Both the position numbers and the translations under genes were made by a program. DNA of 64,000 nucleotides from Dichetophora obliterata (taxonomy: Eukaryota > Arthropoda > Insecta > Diptera > Sciomyzidae): contig OY986435.1 of NCBI GenBank assembly GCA_963920525.1, positions 298,466,708 through 298,530,707 on the forward strand. The letters are read 5' to 3'. Of the stretch, positions 45,535 through 56,137 are shown in pieces. Every line of letters starts with the position of its first letter. Position 1 is the stretch's first letter. The notes below the pieces were generated by a model. That model searched no databases. It worked only from the letters and a program-made list of their open reading frames with translations, and was not told the origin of the DNA.

Positions 45535-46925
45535 TTCCGCGGCAGAAAAAATTGTCAATAAATGCCAAATATATTCACTATTTTCAGTATAGCTGCCGAA
45601 AGTAACCATATGAACCAAGTACCAAATTTTAGTCTAATACGATCAAAACCTTTCGAAATATAGCATTTTTGTTGTTTTTAATGCGGTAAAAAGAGGTGCG
45701 GCAAAATTATTTCCCTTAAACCATCTCGTAATCGAAAGAAATCGACTGCCCAAATTTCAGCTAAATTTAGCTTAAGCCAAGCGCACTTTGCTTCACTCGA
45801 CGCTGACCCCCCGAAGAGTGAATTTAACTGAAGTGGGACAGGCCTATTTTTAGTGCTTGCACTTGCACTCATATGGTTAGAGAGTAACCATATCAGCTAA
45901 ATTACAAATTTTTTGCCTAAGACGACCCAAACCGTTGAAATAAAACATTTTTATTGGTTTGTGGGCGGTAAAAGGGGGGCGTGGAAACCAACTTTTAGTA
46001 CAATTGCTGACAGCAACCATACAAACTAAGCCAAAATTATAGCTCAATCGACCTAAAAGTCAATTTTAATGATTTCTCAAAAATGAGTCTTTCTATATAG
46101 CGGTAACGCACATTTTTAGAACAGTTGCCGAAAGTAACCATTAAAGGAAACTTAAGTACCAAATTTTGGTCTTATACGGTCAAAACTGGTTTAAATATAG
46201 CATTTTCACTGATTTTTAGGCGGAAAAAGGGGGCATGTAAACTAATTTTTCGTACAGTTGCTGACAATAACCACACAAACTAAAATACTATATTTAAGCC
46301 TATATTTAAGCCTAAAATACTAAAATACGAACAAAACCGTTTGAAATATAGCATTTTTATTGATTTGGGGGCGGTAAAAGGGAGTGTTTCAACTTTTATT
46401 TTCTCAACCATCTCGTACCTGCAACAAATCGACTGCCAAAATTTCAGGTCAATCGGTCGAGTAGTTTCACAGACACACATCGTTTTGCTTTTTATATATA
46501 TAGATATCGATTTGTGAGCGTTAAAAGTGGGTCACCTCTTGGAGCACCCACACAGCAAGTTCCACTATAAAAATGTGTAGAACTCCGGAATTGCCATCAT
46601 ATCGAAAAATTTTATGTAATGCGACTACGCCCATGTTTTGAACAGTTACTGACAGTAACCATCTGAACAAAATTACTAAATTTTAGTTATCTACGATCAA
46701 AACCGTCTGATATATACCCTTTTTTGGTTTGTGTTCGATAGCGCAAATTTGCTTTGTATGGGAGGTACCACGCTCTTTAGTCCAATCCTTACCAAACCAC
46801 ACAGAAACACTTCCAAGATGTGGATACAGTTTCCCTGACAATTTTATAGAGATCGGTTCAGCGGTTTTTGAGTCTATACGTGATATAGCTACATATGTAC
46901 CTACATATCCACATACCCACATACA
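45535..46925 (+). repeat. Degenerate tandem/dispersed repeat array
   Basis: A block reading AGTAACCAT, then CCAAATTTTAGTCTAATACG, then TCAAAACC, then AAATATAGCATTTTT, then GGCGGTAAAAGGGG recurs about five times, with spacing 150-300 bp and 20-30% divergence (near 45600, 45890, 46130, 46260 and 46660). Two units end with a segment like AATTTCAGGTCAATCGGTC (45752, 46440). The array abuts the left terminal repeat of the element at 46944. No protein is recognised. Confidence 0.6.
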
Positions 46926-46943
46926 TACATCCATTTTTATATA

Positions 46944-47360
46944 TGGGGCATTTCACGCCAAATCGAACGGTTTTAAAAATTCTTTGTGTGCTCATCGAAA
47001 AATCCTTCCTCCTAAACTTTGGGATTTTTTTGATCATCCGTTCCAAAGATATCGAAATTTCAAAAAACAGCTCTTTTTGCCCGCAATTTTTTTTAAACTC
47101 ATTTGAACGAAAATTATAATTTAACATAAAAGTTTAGTTTTTTAATTTAATTTTCAAAAAAAAATTCTTAAAAATTATTAAAAGTGTATTAATACGAAAT
47201 TTTTGATTTTTAAAATATAGATTGCATTTTCTAAGGTGATTGCATATTCTGATTTTCTTCAAAATTTTTTATAGCAAACTACTACTAATTCCATAACATT
47301 TAAGATCTGTCTGGTCGTGGGCCTTCGATAACTACTATTTTTTTCGATTTTTGATAATTA
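46944..47360 (+). repeat. Left long terminal inverted repeat
   Basis: Reverse-complement partner of 50225-50692, roughly 80% identical with small indels. Confidence 0.85.
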
Positions 47361-47548
47361 ACAAAAAACAAAAATGTATATTATTTAATTTTGTCTTTTA
47401 TTTTTCTATAAATTTTGAAACACCATACATATTTTTTTAATTATAACATGTGTAATTAATTAATAATTAATAAAAATAAGCAAAGCCTTAATTTATTTTC
47501 GTGATTTGTTGAAAATATTACATGTGCGATCATAAATAGAACTTGAAA

Positions 47549-49341
47549 TTATTTAACTTGTCTGGTTCCACTATCTTTTGGAAGAATACTATACCAATTT
47601 TGGGTTCCGGTGATTGACTTCGCGGTCAATTGTCTCTCATATCTAGCTTTATGACGTCCTAGAAGCAATACAAGTTATTGATTTGTAAGAAAGAGGACTG
47701 TACCTAATAACTGTAATTTACAAACAAAGATCTTTAAATCAGGGCTGGGCATTCTAACACAGTCACATTTTATTTTGTCCTGTTAGTATTGGTGCGCTCA
47801 CGAACAGAGCACACTGAGCGAAATAGTTGTCACAATTATCTAGATTTGCAAGTTTGTATGTTTATGTCCCCAAACATAATGTTATATGTGTTTATTTTTT
47901 ATTTAATGCTTTTATTTTGAGTCATGGGTATTGTTTATTATTTCTTTTATGTCAACATCAAATCTCCAGCAGTTTATTCTAAGTAGATAAATTATATTAG
48001 TTTGCTTGCAGTGGCAATTAAGCATTCTTCTTTGCCAGTAATATTCTCTGCGGAAAAGAAATCATATTCCAATTCAGAGTCAAAAATGTTGGTATGTTTG
48101 TTTTGTTGTTTTGTTTTTATTTTAATATTATAAAATCTTAATATATACGAAAAATTAAAATTATAATAAAAAACTCTAAAAAATTTCTTAATACAAATAA
48201 TATGAATAAGTTATGCAAAGAATCTTAATAGGTAATATGTATTAATTATATTTAACCGCAATATATACGAATAATATGATATTTTACGAAATAACAAATA
48301 TATGCATAAGTATTAGCTATAAATCTACAAATCAAAAGGTTAGTTTTTTTAAGAGTGTACATAAAATTTCCGACATAGGTCTTCACAGCCTCACTGTCAG
48401 CGAACAACTAAATTATATTTTCTTCTGTTTTGAGCTTTGTGTACATGTGAAAAGTTACGCTCAGAGAGCGCTCAGTGAGCTATGGGGCGCCCAGCGCTGC
48501 TTTAAATGTACCTTTGTTTGTTCTGGCACTGAAAGCACACCTTTATTTCCTTTTAATGATTTCGACATTATTGCCATGTGCTTTGTAGCACCTATAGTGT
48601 TACAAATTTTTTGAATGCTCCAATTAGTAGGCAATATAGTTAAAATTTGTAATTTTTATTAAAATATTCTGATGATTGATTGAATTCTCGTAATGATTGG
48701 AGACATTATCTAATCCCAATAATGTTGCAAACGTAGAACGAATTTCATTGTACTTCTTACTCAAGTAAATTGTATTATTAATTGCCTATTTATTTATCTA
48801 AGTATTATGTTATGTTTCTCACTTTTTTTTTCTCACTTTAGATTGTTTTGGACCACTGTTATCGATATCATTGAGATATTTTAATGTTATTTGAGCTGGT
48901 TCTTAAGATGATCTAATGCGGAGAAAGTGCGAAAAAGCTGTAGAAGCTGAACTTCATTGTTATTGCATGTTTTATATATCTGAGGAATTTTTAATAAAGG
49001 CAATGCTTGGTTGATAACAGGTAGTTGAGTATTGAGACTCAAAACTGACATCGTACTGCTAATATCATCTGAGACATTATCGTCGACAATAATGCCATCG
49101 ATATAAGAATCTTCATCTCTAGTATCGCATCCATTGTTACTTTCATCGCACTCAATAATATTATGACTTGATCTAGATGCAACCGATTTAAGGGATCCAA
49201 GGGATTACACAAGTAATTGGAACGTGACAAATTCCACGACTCTTGAAGCTTTGGCGAAGCTAATCTTAATCCTTTACTCGCAGAATGATTAACTAATTTT
49301 AAGGGATTGCAACATCTATTAAACCTAGCTTTTGCTATCAT
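47549..49341 (-). pseudogene. Spliced orphan-family gene relic inside the long-TIR transposon
   Basis: Minus strand. Block A (49341 to ~48887) opens MIAKARFNRCCNPLKLVNHS, a CCNP motif, then ASKGLRLASPKLQESW. After one frameshift it continues ECDESNNGCDTRDED ... DGIIVDDNVSDDISSTMSVL and ends LFRTFSALDHLKNQLK. Block B (~48775-48667) reads IYLSKKYNEIRSTFATLLGL. Block C starts after a CTATAG acceptor at 48592 and reads GATKHMAIMSKSLKGNKGVL then SVPEQTKVHL, stopping exactly at the nested MITE. Block D starts after a TTGCTTCTAG acceptor (47659) and reads RHKARYERQLTAKSIT ... NWYSILPKDSGTRQVK before TAA (47549-47551). Block order resembles, from memory, the N-terminal half of an uncharacterised multicopy arthropod family that starts CCNPF. 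A large internal part is missing, so the element is non-autonomous. Confidence 0.65.
47740..48499. mobile_element. hAT-type MITE, 760 bp, with perfect 8-bp target duplication
   Basis: Ends are CAGGGCTGGGC (47740) and its near-complement GCCCAGCGCTG (48499), flanked by identical CTTTAAAT (47732-47739 and 48500-48507). GCGCTCA/TGAGCG words recur subterminally at both ends. The interior has no coding capacity. It inserted into block C of the orphan-family relic, so it is younger than the long-TIR element. Confidence 0.88.
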
Positions 49342-50224
49342 TTTTAAATATTTATTTCACAGCAACAAATAAAAATACACAAAATTTATTGGTGGACATT
49401 TAGTAGTAAACAAGGTATATTAATCCGGATTCTATAAATAAACTGTCAGTCATGGGAGTATAATGTCAAACAGAGGAAAGTACAATAAGCAATGTTGCTT
49501 TTGTACTAAAAACAAAAAAAGGGGCATTTTATTTTTAATGGCACAACTAATTTTCATTTATTTTCAAGATTTTAGAATTGTTTTAACCCTTTCCGAACTA
49601 ACTTATTTATTATTACTTACTTTTAACTCCTACCAAGAATTTTTTATGATTTTTTGAGTCAATGGTCTTTATAAGATATGAAAACATATTCAATGTCTAT
49701 ATTTTAATATTTTCAAATCCTTCAAGGATTTTCGAGAACCGAAAGTTTGTATTGAAACTAATTTTTTTTTACCTAATAACCTTCAATAATGTGGAATTTT
49801 AAAATGTATTATTTTTTTAGTTAAAATGTGTTCGCTTCACTAAAATTTCGCTGCTAGTATTTTAGTAAATGAAAAAAAATTAACTTCCGCGGCTCATTGA
49901 AAAAAAAAAAAATAAATGTGACGCGAGAATTCCGTGAAAATCTAAGAAACGTCAAATCGAACAGCGAAACAATATGAGAGGCAAACATAAACAATAATCA
50001 GCGCAATCGATACATGTTAATTTGTTTAACATTTGTGAAATAAAAGTGAAGATATTCAGACTTAACGTTACTCGCACAATTGTGCGTATACGGTCGAAAA
50101 GGGTTAAAGAAAATATTCGAAAATATACAATTTTATTAACCCTACAGTAAAAAACAACAATAAAACACAGCATACACAAAAATGTATCTAAAGAGAGAAA
50201 TACACAAAATTTAATGATATAAAC
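49342..50224. other. Interior of the long-TIR transposon, upstream of the relic gene
   Basis: Lies between the relic's ATG (on the minus strand) and the right inverted repeat, so it would be the promoter side. The minus-strand TATA-like words near 49430 and 49750 are not distinctive in this AT-rich DNA. Open frames at 49463-49657 and 49952-50179 lack recognisable domains. Confidence 0.4.
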
Positions 50225-50692
50225 AATTTTTTCTTAAATTTAAAAAAATCGAAAAAATAGTAGTTGTCGAAGGCCCACGACCAGATCGGTCTTAAAAGTT
50301 GTGAAATTAGTAGTTATTTGCTGTAAAAATTTTTTAAGAAAATCAGAATATGCAATCACTTAAGAAAATGTAAGCTAAATTTTAAAAATCGAAAATTACG
50401 TATTAATACACTTTAAATAATTTTTTAGAATTTTTTTTTTTTGAAAATTTAATTGAAAAACTAAACTTTTATGTTAAATGATAATTTTCATTTAAATGAG
50501 TTTTGAAAAGTTGAGGGCAAAAACCACAAAAAAACCTGTTTTTTGAAAATTCGACATCTTTGGAACGGATGATCAAAAAATCCCAAAATTTAGGAGGGAG
50601 GGTTTTTCGATGAGTACTCAAAGATATCAAAAAATGGCTGAAATCAAAATTAAAAATTTTTATAACCGTCCCATTTGGCGTGGAATGTCCCA
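50225..50692 (-). repeat. Right long terminal inverted repeat
   Basis: Reverse-complement partner of 46944-47360. Its inner end is marked by TAGTAGTTGTCGAAGGCCCA. Confidence 0.85.
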
Positions 50693-50864
50693 TATATAGA
50701 TAAAAGACAAGTAGCTTTCAACAGCAGCGCCGAAAATTCCATACCTCTTTTGACTCAAAGCGTGATTTTTGAGAAATAATTTTTATTAAAAAAATTCCAA
50801 AAAATTTCCAAAAAATTTACAATTTACTTTGTTTTTAACGCCATTTTCATAGAAAACAAATTTA

Positions 50865-51355
50865 AAATAGGGCTCTGGCATATTCGAGAGAATGTAACGT
50901 AGATATAAAAACAAAATGTTCGCTTTGTTTCGTATGGTGCGACGTTTCCTCGAGGATAAACGACTACCGAAATCGTCGTCTAACTTAGTACAGGCGCCGA
51001 TTTGTAGCCTGCAGAAAATTTGCTATAAAGGCACTCGTTTCTTTCCAGTAGGCTTATTTCTAAAAGGCTCCTCTTCAGTAAAAGACTGCATCCTTTCTTA
51101 TTTAATATTAAAATTTACGATTTTGTGAAGTTAAACAACATTTTTCGCTTGTTCAACAGCTGTCGAACTGTAGAAAATCGTAACGCCATTTTACGATTTC
51201 GATAATGACTTGTACAAATTAATCATTTAACAGACTTTAACTTGACAGTATGCAACGTCGCGCTACGTTACCTTAGGCTTGTGTAATCAAGCCTTTACGT
51301 CGATGCTAGTATGCACACCAATTCTGAGATCGGTCTTTACACTCTATACTGTTAC
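50865..51355 (+). repeat. Dispersed repeat, full copy (partner at 62635)
   Basis: Starts AGGGCTCTGGCATATTC and runs through GTAGATATAAAAACAAAATG, TTCGTTTCGTATGG-like sequence and ends CACCAATTCTGAGATCGG, TCTTTACACTCTA. The partner at 62635-62760 has the same start and end but lacks ~330 bp internally. The frame at 50916-51128 shows no domain. Confidence 0.6.
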
Positions 51356-52384
51356 TATACACATTAGGCCGGAGCGAATTTCAAAATTGCATAGCATCGA
51401 TTTCGGCTCAGGGCAATTCGACAGGTATTGTAACAGTCATGTAAACCACAAATTTTAATTTCGATCTGATTGCATCTTCCTGCTCCGGTTTGTCCTTAAA
51501 ATCAGGACTTTTAAGAAGTAGTTCGGTTAGCACAAACATGAAAGGGAGCTACACAAAGTTCGTTTTTCCTGCTGTAAGTCATCCTCAAAAATGACTTACA
51601 TTATAAAAAAAAATTATCTAAACATTGGTTACATGCAATTTTGTTCCGATACAACGTTATCTTTTTTTATTCCAGAATGTCCTTGAAAATGGCAAAATTT
51701 TTTAAAATCATAAAAATCGTTAAAAATTAGAGTCAAATCAGCTGATAACTGGATAAACTAAACACATACAAAATTTCATTACGATCTGACCCCAAATGCC
51801 AACTTCATAGTGTCTTTGAAAATAACATACATATTTCTAAAATATATTTATATCGCAGTAAACATAATAATGATCCAGACAGAAAAGTGTATATTCAAAA
51901 TTTGATCTCGATATAAATATATCTTTCTTTTCCGAAAAATCCTTTAACATCACGGTCTCCAATTAAATTTTATGTATTTTCAATATTGTAGTCTCTTTGA
52001 ATAGATTTATTTATTTTCGTTGATTCCGACTCTGCCAAAAAATTTTTTTATCTTAATTAGTTTTAGGATGTATACTGTTGAATGAATTAAATACGAGTTT
52101 TAAAGCCATTCTTAAGTAATGATTAAAATTAAATGGATTGTAGTAAAATCTTCAAAACAGACTTGAATGATAGAGTAGATCAGGGCCGGACCCAGAATTA
52201 ACCCATGGGGTTTTTGACTAAATTTTTTTAATCAAAATCAAAAAATTAAAATATACAATTTTTTGTTTATTTAAATTTCAAGTTAAGTTTTTTATATATA
52301 TTATATATGTAAGTAAGTGTATTAAGCTGTCTCGACTTCCATTCGAAAAAGTTCCATTGGTACCCCTCTAAATATTATCCTTGG
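51356..52384. other. AT-rich non-coding DNA
   Basis: TTAGGCCGGAGCGAATTT at 51364 is similar in style to the TAGG(G/C)(C/T)GGGTCGATTT ends elsewhere but no partner was found. CAGGGCCGGACCC at 52181 is another hAT-like start. No gene recognised. Confidence 0.35.
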
Positions 52385-52745
52385 TCTCTTTTATAACGAT
52401 TGCCAAAATATTTTGGCTGTTACGATAACCGCCAATGAGCTAAAACATTTTGCAAAAACTTCCAAAAATTATGCTTTTCGTAAATATATTGGCTGGTAGA
52501 AAAGTGGCAAACATAAATAAACTTTCAGATATTAAAGGCTGAAAAATGCTCTTCCAATCTGATTCAAAAATTTAAAGTTTTGCAATATCATTAAAGATCA
52601 TGCTGTTTTTTGTGCCTTTTTTGAATTTTTTAAAATTTATTTTCACTAAAATTTAAATAAACTCATTATTTCATATGCTATCCTTACTTTCAAGATATCG
52701 TTGGAAAGGTTTTGAGAGCTGGCAAGAATTTCTATAATTTATACA
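52385..52745 (+). repeat. Fragment of the TTAA MITE family (interior)
   Basis: Ordered similarity to 28115-28420: CCAAAATATTTTGGCTGTTA, ACGATAACCGCCAATGAGC, AACTTCCAAAAAT and CGTTGGAAAGGTTTTGAG. No TTAA-flanked end is present, so it is a truncated copy. Confidence 0.6.
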
Positions 52746-53094
52746 TAATTAAGCTAAAATATTTATTATAAATTAAACACCTTCTGAAAAAATTTTGTAA
52801 GAAATTAAAAAAAAAACAAAATTAAGATATCTGTGGTCACAAAGAATAATGACTAAACTCAAAGTATTGTAAAATAGCGATACAGAATTTAATTTAGTGC
52901 CAATTTTTGGAAGTATGTAGATATTAATTTTTTACCCAGAATTGATCATCACTTATGTCTGCACATATTTTGTTTGTAACGGTTTATATATTTCAAAAAA
53001 ATATGTCGTATTTCGTGCAACTAAAATATCGTTTTGTACGATACTTTGAGTTTAGTCGTTATTCCTTGTGGCCACACACAGAGCCAACCCTATA

Positions 53095-54020
53095 AAATAA
53101 AAGAAACTCAATAAGATTTCTCTATGGTTTTCATCCAAGAAGATTGCCTTATTAAAACCATAGAGAAAATCTTATTAAAACTATGAGCTGTTTTTATTAG
53201 GCAAACTACATAATTTTAAGAAGAATATTATTGTTTTTTATAAGAACAATTTTAAAAACAATAAGAAAATCTTATCAAAACTTCCAGTTTTTAAGAAGAA
53301 ATCTTATAGATTTAATAGGATTTATTTTTAAAATTTAATAAGGACATCTTATTGATTTAATGAGATTTATTTTAAAATTTTTATAAGAAAATAATTTTAA
53401 ATCAAAAAGGAATCTTATTAACCTTTTACCTAGATATATACTTTTAATTGCCCGTAATATTAAAAAAAGACATTTTGATGGTTTATTACTATTATTAGGA
53501 AATAAAATTTTTATATGTATATATAAAGTACATCTGGTAAAATATAATTTCACAAAAAGCAAAAAAATATCTTTGTATAACAAAATGTCTTTTTCACCAA
53601 AATACCCGGCGCTGTCGAGGGCTTCAAATAAATTTTTCCATAATTTTTTCGTAAAAAACTCCATAAATTTTTAGTAAAGTCGAAATTGAATCATTCAAGC
53701 CACACGACTGAAATATGGGTTATTTTTATTTAAATCCATATTAAATCCATAAAAGGCACATCAACTTCATGAGTTCACTTCACAATTACGACTGAAAGCT
53801 AAAGCAAAGAATAAGTAGCATTTTCACCGTTATTACCTTCTTAAAAGGGTGTTTAATAAGAAAATCTTATAAAAGCAGATCAAAAAGATTTTCTTATTAA
53901 TTTAAGGCGGTCTCTTCTTAAACTTTGGAGAGTGAAAAAAATTTTCTTATTAAAGTAAAGAATTAATAAGATTACCACATCATTTCATTCATTTAATAAG
54001 AAATCTTATTAAAAAATGTT
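53095..54020. repeat. Two blocks of clustered AATAAGAT/ATCTTATT palindromic motifs
   Basis: The word AATAAGAAAATCTTATT and close variants occur about a dozen times in 53105-53420 and again in 53845-54015, in both orientations. The ~420 bp between the blocks lack it. The symmetric arrangement suggests subterminal repeats of a non-autonomous element, or two ends separated by an insertion. No coding sequence. Confidence 0.55.
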
Positions 54021-54028
54021 TGATAGTA

Positions 54029-56024
54029 CAGTTGAGCTTCGATTAACCGTGACTCTATTAACCGTGATTATCTGTTAACCGTGATGCTGAGTGGTTGATT
54101 TTTTACCTCTATGAACCGTGATTTACCGCTATTATCCGTGATGCACATGTCCATATGACTGCTTGTTTGTTTTTTTCACACATCTTTCATATTAAAATTC
54201 GGTGATTCCCCTTTTTCATGAAAGTGTAATTTTCATATCAATTTTCATATGTATTCATTCATCAGTGTGATCTATCAAGACGTGTTTTCCTTACATTATG
54301 CCACCGTCAAAAACTAAATCCGCGAAAAGAGCAAGAAAGGTTCTTTCAATTAAAGAAAAAATGGAGCTGATTAATGAATACTCAAAACGTAAAGTTTATG
54401 AATACTCAAAACGTAAAGTTTTAAAATGTTGTCTGAAAAATATGGAGTTGGCATTCAAACTGTATCCGATTTAATAAAAAACAAAGATCGGATTTTAAAA
54501 TTTTGCTCCGATGCTGATTTGATGCTAAGCCTTAAACACAGATATACACTAAAAACATCCGAAAATCCAAACATACGAATGGTTTCGGCAAGAAAGATTT
54601 AAGGGAACTCCAATTTCAGGTAAGTTAACTGAAATCGAGATATTGTATGAACTTAAACTGAAATTTGCTTCTGAACTTCAGGCGAAATGATTGTCGAAAA
54701 GGCAAAAATGTTCCATTTGAAGTTAAACATGAATTCAGAGTGCACTTATTCATTTGGTTGGTTGGATAAATTCAAAAAACGTCATGGAATCCGTCGACTG
54801 AAATCTACGGGAGAAAAGGAGTGTGCTGATTATGAATCTGCTACGATGTTTGTGGACGACTTGGATGAAATCATTAAAAACGAACAACTTACAACTGAAC
54901 AGATCTACAATGCAGACGAAACCAGTCTATTTTAGAGGTGTTTGCCTCAGAGTTCTTCGGCTAGTGGTAATGAATATTCTATTGAAGGGTACAAGGAATC
55001 CAAAGAGAGAATCACAGTTTTAGTTTGTTCAAATGTTGCAGGAACTCACAAGTGTAAATTGATGATAATAGGAAAAAGTGCCCATCCAAGAGCTTTAAAA
55101 AACGTTGAACACCTTCCTGTGTTTTATAAATCTAATAAGAAAGCTTGGGTAACACAATAGCTATTTCTGGAGTGGTTTAATCAAAATTTTGTACCAGAAG
55201 CAAAGGAACATCAACGCCGCATCGGTCTCAAAAATAACTGTAAAATACTTTTACTATTAGACAACTGTCCAGCACACCCAAATGTAAATGCTATGATATC
55301 TGAAAACGTTACAGTAAAATATCTCCCACCGAATTGCACGTCCTTGATTCAGCCTATGGATCAAGGAGTAATTCGGAGCTTCAAATGTCACTACCGTAAA
55401 CGTATCGCTCAAAAACTTGTTGGTGCTAATGACAGACGTGAGTTCGTTAAATCTTTGAATATTAAGACAGCTTTGTGGGCAGCCGCAGCTTCGTGGGACT
55501 CTGTAACTCCACAAGTTTTAAAAAGAGTTTGGAATAACTTACTATCTCATAATGAAGATGCTCCAAATAGCCTTGTTGAGATACAAAAAGATATAACCAT
55601 ACCGTCTGGATGTACGATTGATGCTGTCGAAAAGTGGATGGTGTGCGACTCTGATGTCGCTCCGTTTGCTATTATATCTGAAGACGAAATCGTAGACATG
55701 GTTACCCAAAGCCAAGAAGATGAGCTTAATTCAAATTCCGAGGAATCAGATGGAGGAAATGCGGACAAAACGCCTACATTGGCTCAGGCAATAGAGGCTA
55801 GTAGTATTTTGTTAGGTTTTTTAGAAAACTTTAATTGTCCACGTAGTATTTCAGAACCAGATAAAACGCAAATATAAATGACGTGGCAGAGAGAGAAAAA
55901 AGTCTAATGTCAAGATTTAATGGAAAAATAAAAGTAAATGGTATTACAAGTTGCTGAACAACATCAAAAATGTTTCCTTATTAAGCCACCACAAAAAAAT
56001 CTCTTTAATAGAGTTATTTGATAA
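54029..56024 (+). mobile_element. Tigger/pogo-type transposon, right end missing
   Basis: The left end, CAGTTGAGCTTCGATTAACC, follows TA (54027-54028) and has the look of Tigger/pogo terminal repeats. The word TTAACCGTGA (and variants) recurs five to six times within 54045-54145 as subterminal repeats. The transposase relic follows. No matching right terminal repeat was found. The homology fades into an AAAAT microsatellite (56025-56137), which may have replaced or obscured the right end. Confidence 0.85.
54298..55877 (+). pseudogene. Broken Tigger/pogo (CENP-B-like) DDE transposase
   Basis: The ATG at 54298 opens a CENP-B-type DNA-binding region (KRARKVLSIKEKMELINEYS, then after a frameshift SEKYGVGIQTVSDLIKNKDR). 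A second helix-turn-helix region follows (EWFRQERFKGTPIS; YSFGWLDKFKKRHGIRRLKS). The DDE core has its first Asp in IYNADETSLF (~54905-54932, where the next Trp codon is TAG). It continues with RITVLVCSNVAGTHK. The second Asp is in KILLLLDNCPAHPN (55241-55283), followed by VKYLPPNCTSLIQPMDQG with the third Asp (~55363). The last 194 codons (55293-55877) are open and end with an acidic tail. Disruptions: a 24-bp tandem duplication with a one-base loss near 54390-54425, frameshifts near 54590 and 54688, and a TAG at 55158. The enzyme is inactive. Confidence 0.93.
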
Positions 56025-56137
56025 TAAAAAATAAAATAAAATAAAATAAAATAAAATAAAATAAAATAAAATAAAATAAAATAAAATAAAATAAAATAAA
56101 ATAAAATAAAATAAAATATAAAATAAAATAAAAAATG
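56025..56137 (+). repeat. (AAAAT)n microsatellite, ~22 units
   Basis: Nearly perfect pentanucleotide array with minor irregularities at the right end (ATAAAATATAAAAT), immediately 3' of the Tigger relic. Confidence 0.97.

Larger units (their letters stand above)
46944..50692 (-). mobile_element. Uncharacterised DNA transposon with ~450-bp terminal inverted repeats, 3.75 kb
   Basis: The left end TGGGGCATTTCACGCCAAAT (46944) and the right end, whose complement is TGGGACATTCCACGCCAAAT (50692), continue as inverted copies for ~420-470 bp (46944-47360 versus 50225-50692). Matched blocks include GGATGATCAAAAAA, AACTAAACTTTTATGTTAAAT, CAGAATATGCAATCAC and GAAGGCCCACGACCAGA. The flanks are AT-rich (TATATA on both sides), so a short TA-type duplication is likely but not provable. 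The interior carries spliced exons of an orphan-family gene on the minus strand and a nested hAT MITE. Confidence 0.82.

Noticed and set aside
45535..46925. LTR or Helitron identity for the degenerate array
   Set aside because: No TG...CA ends, no CTRR hairpin terminus and no retroviral or Rep/helicase coding sequence could be found.
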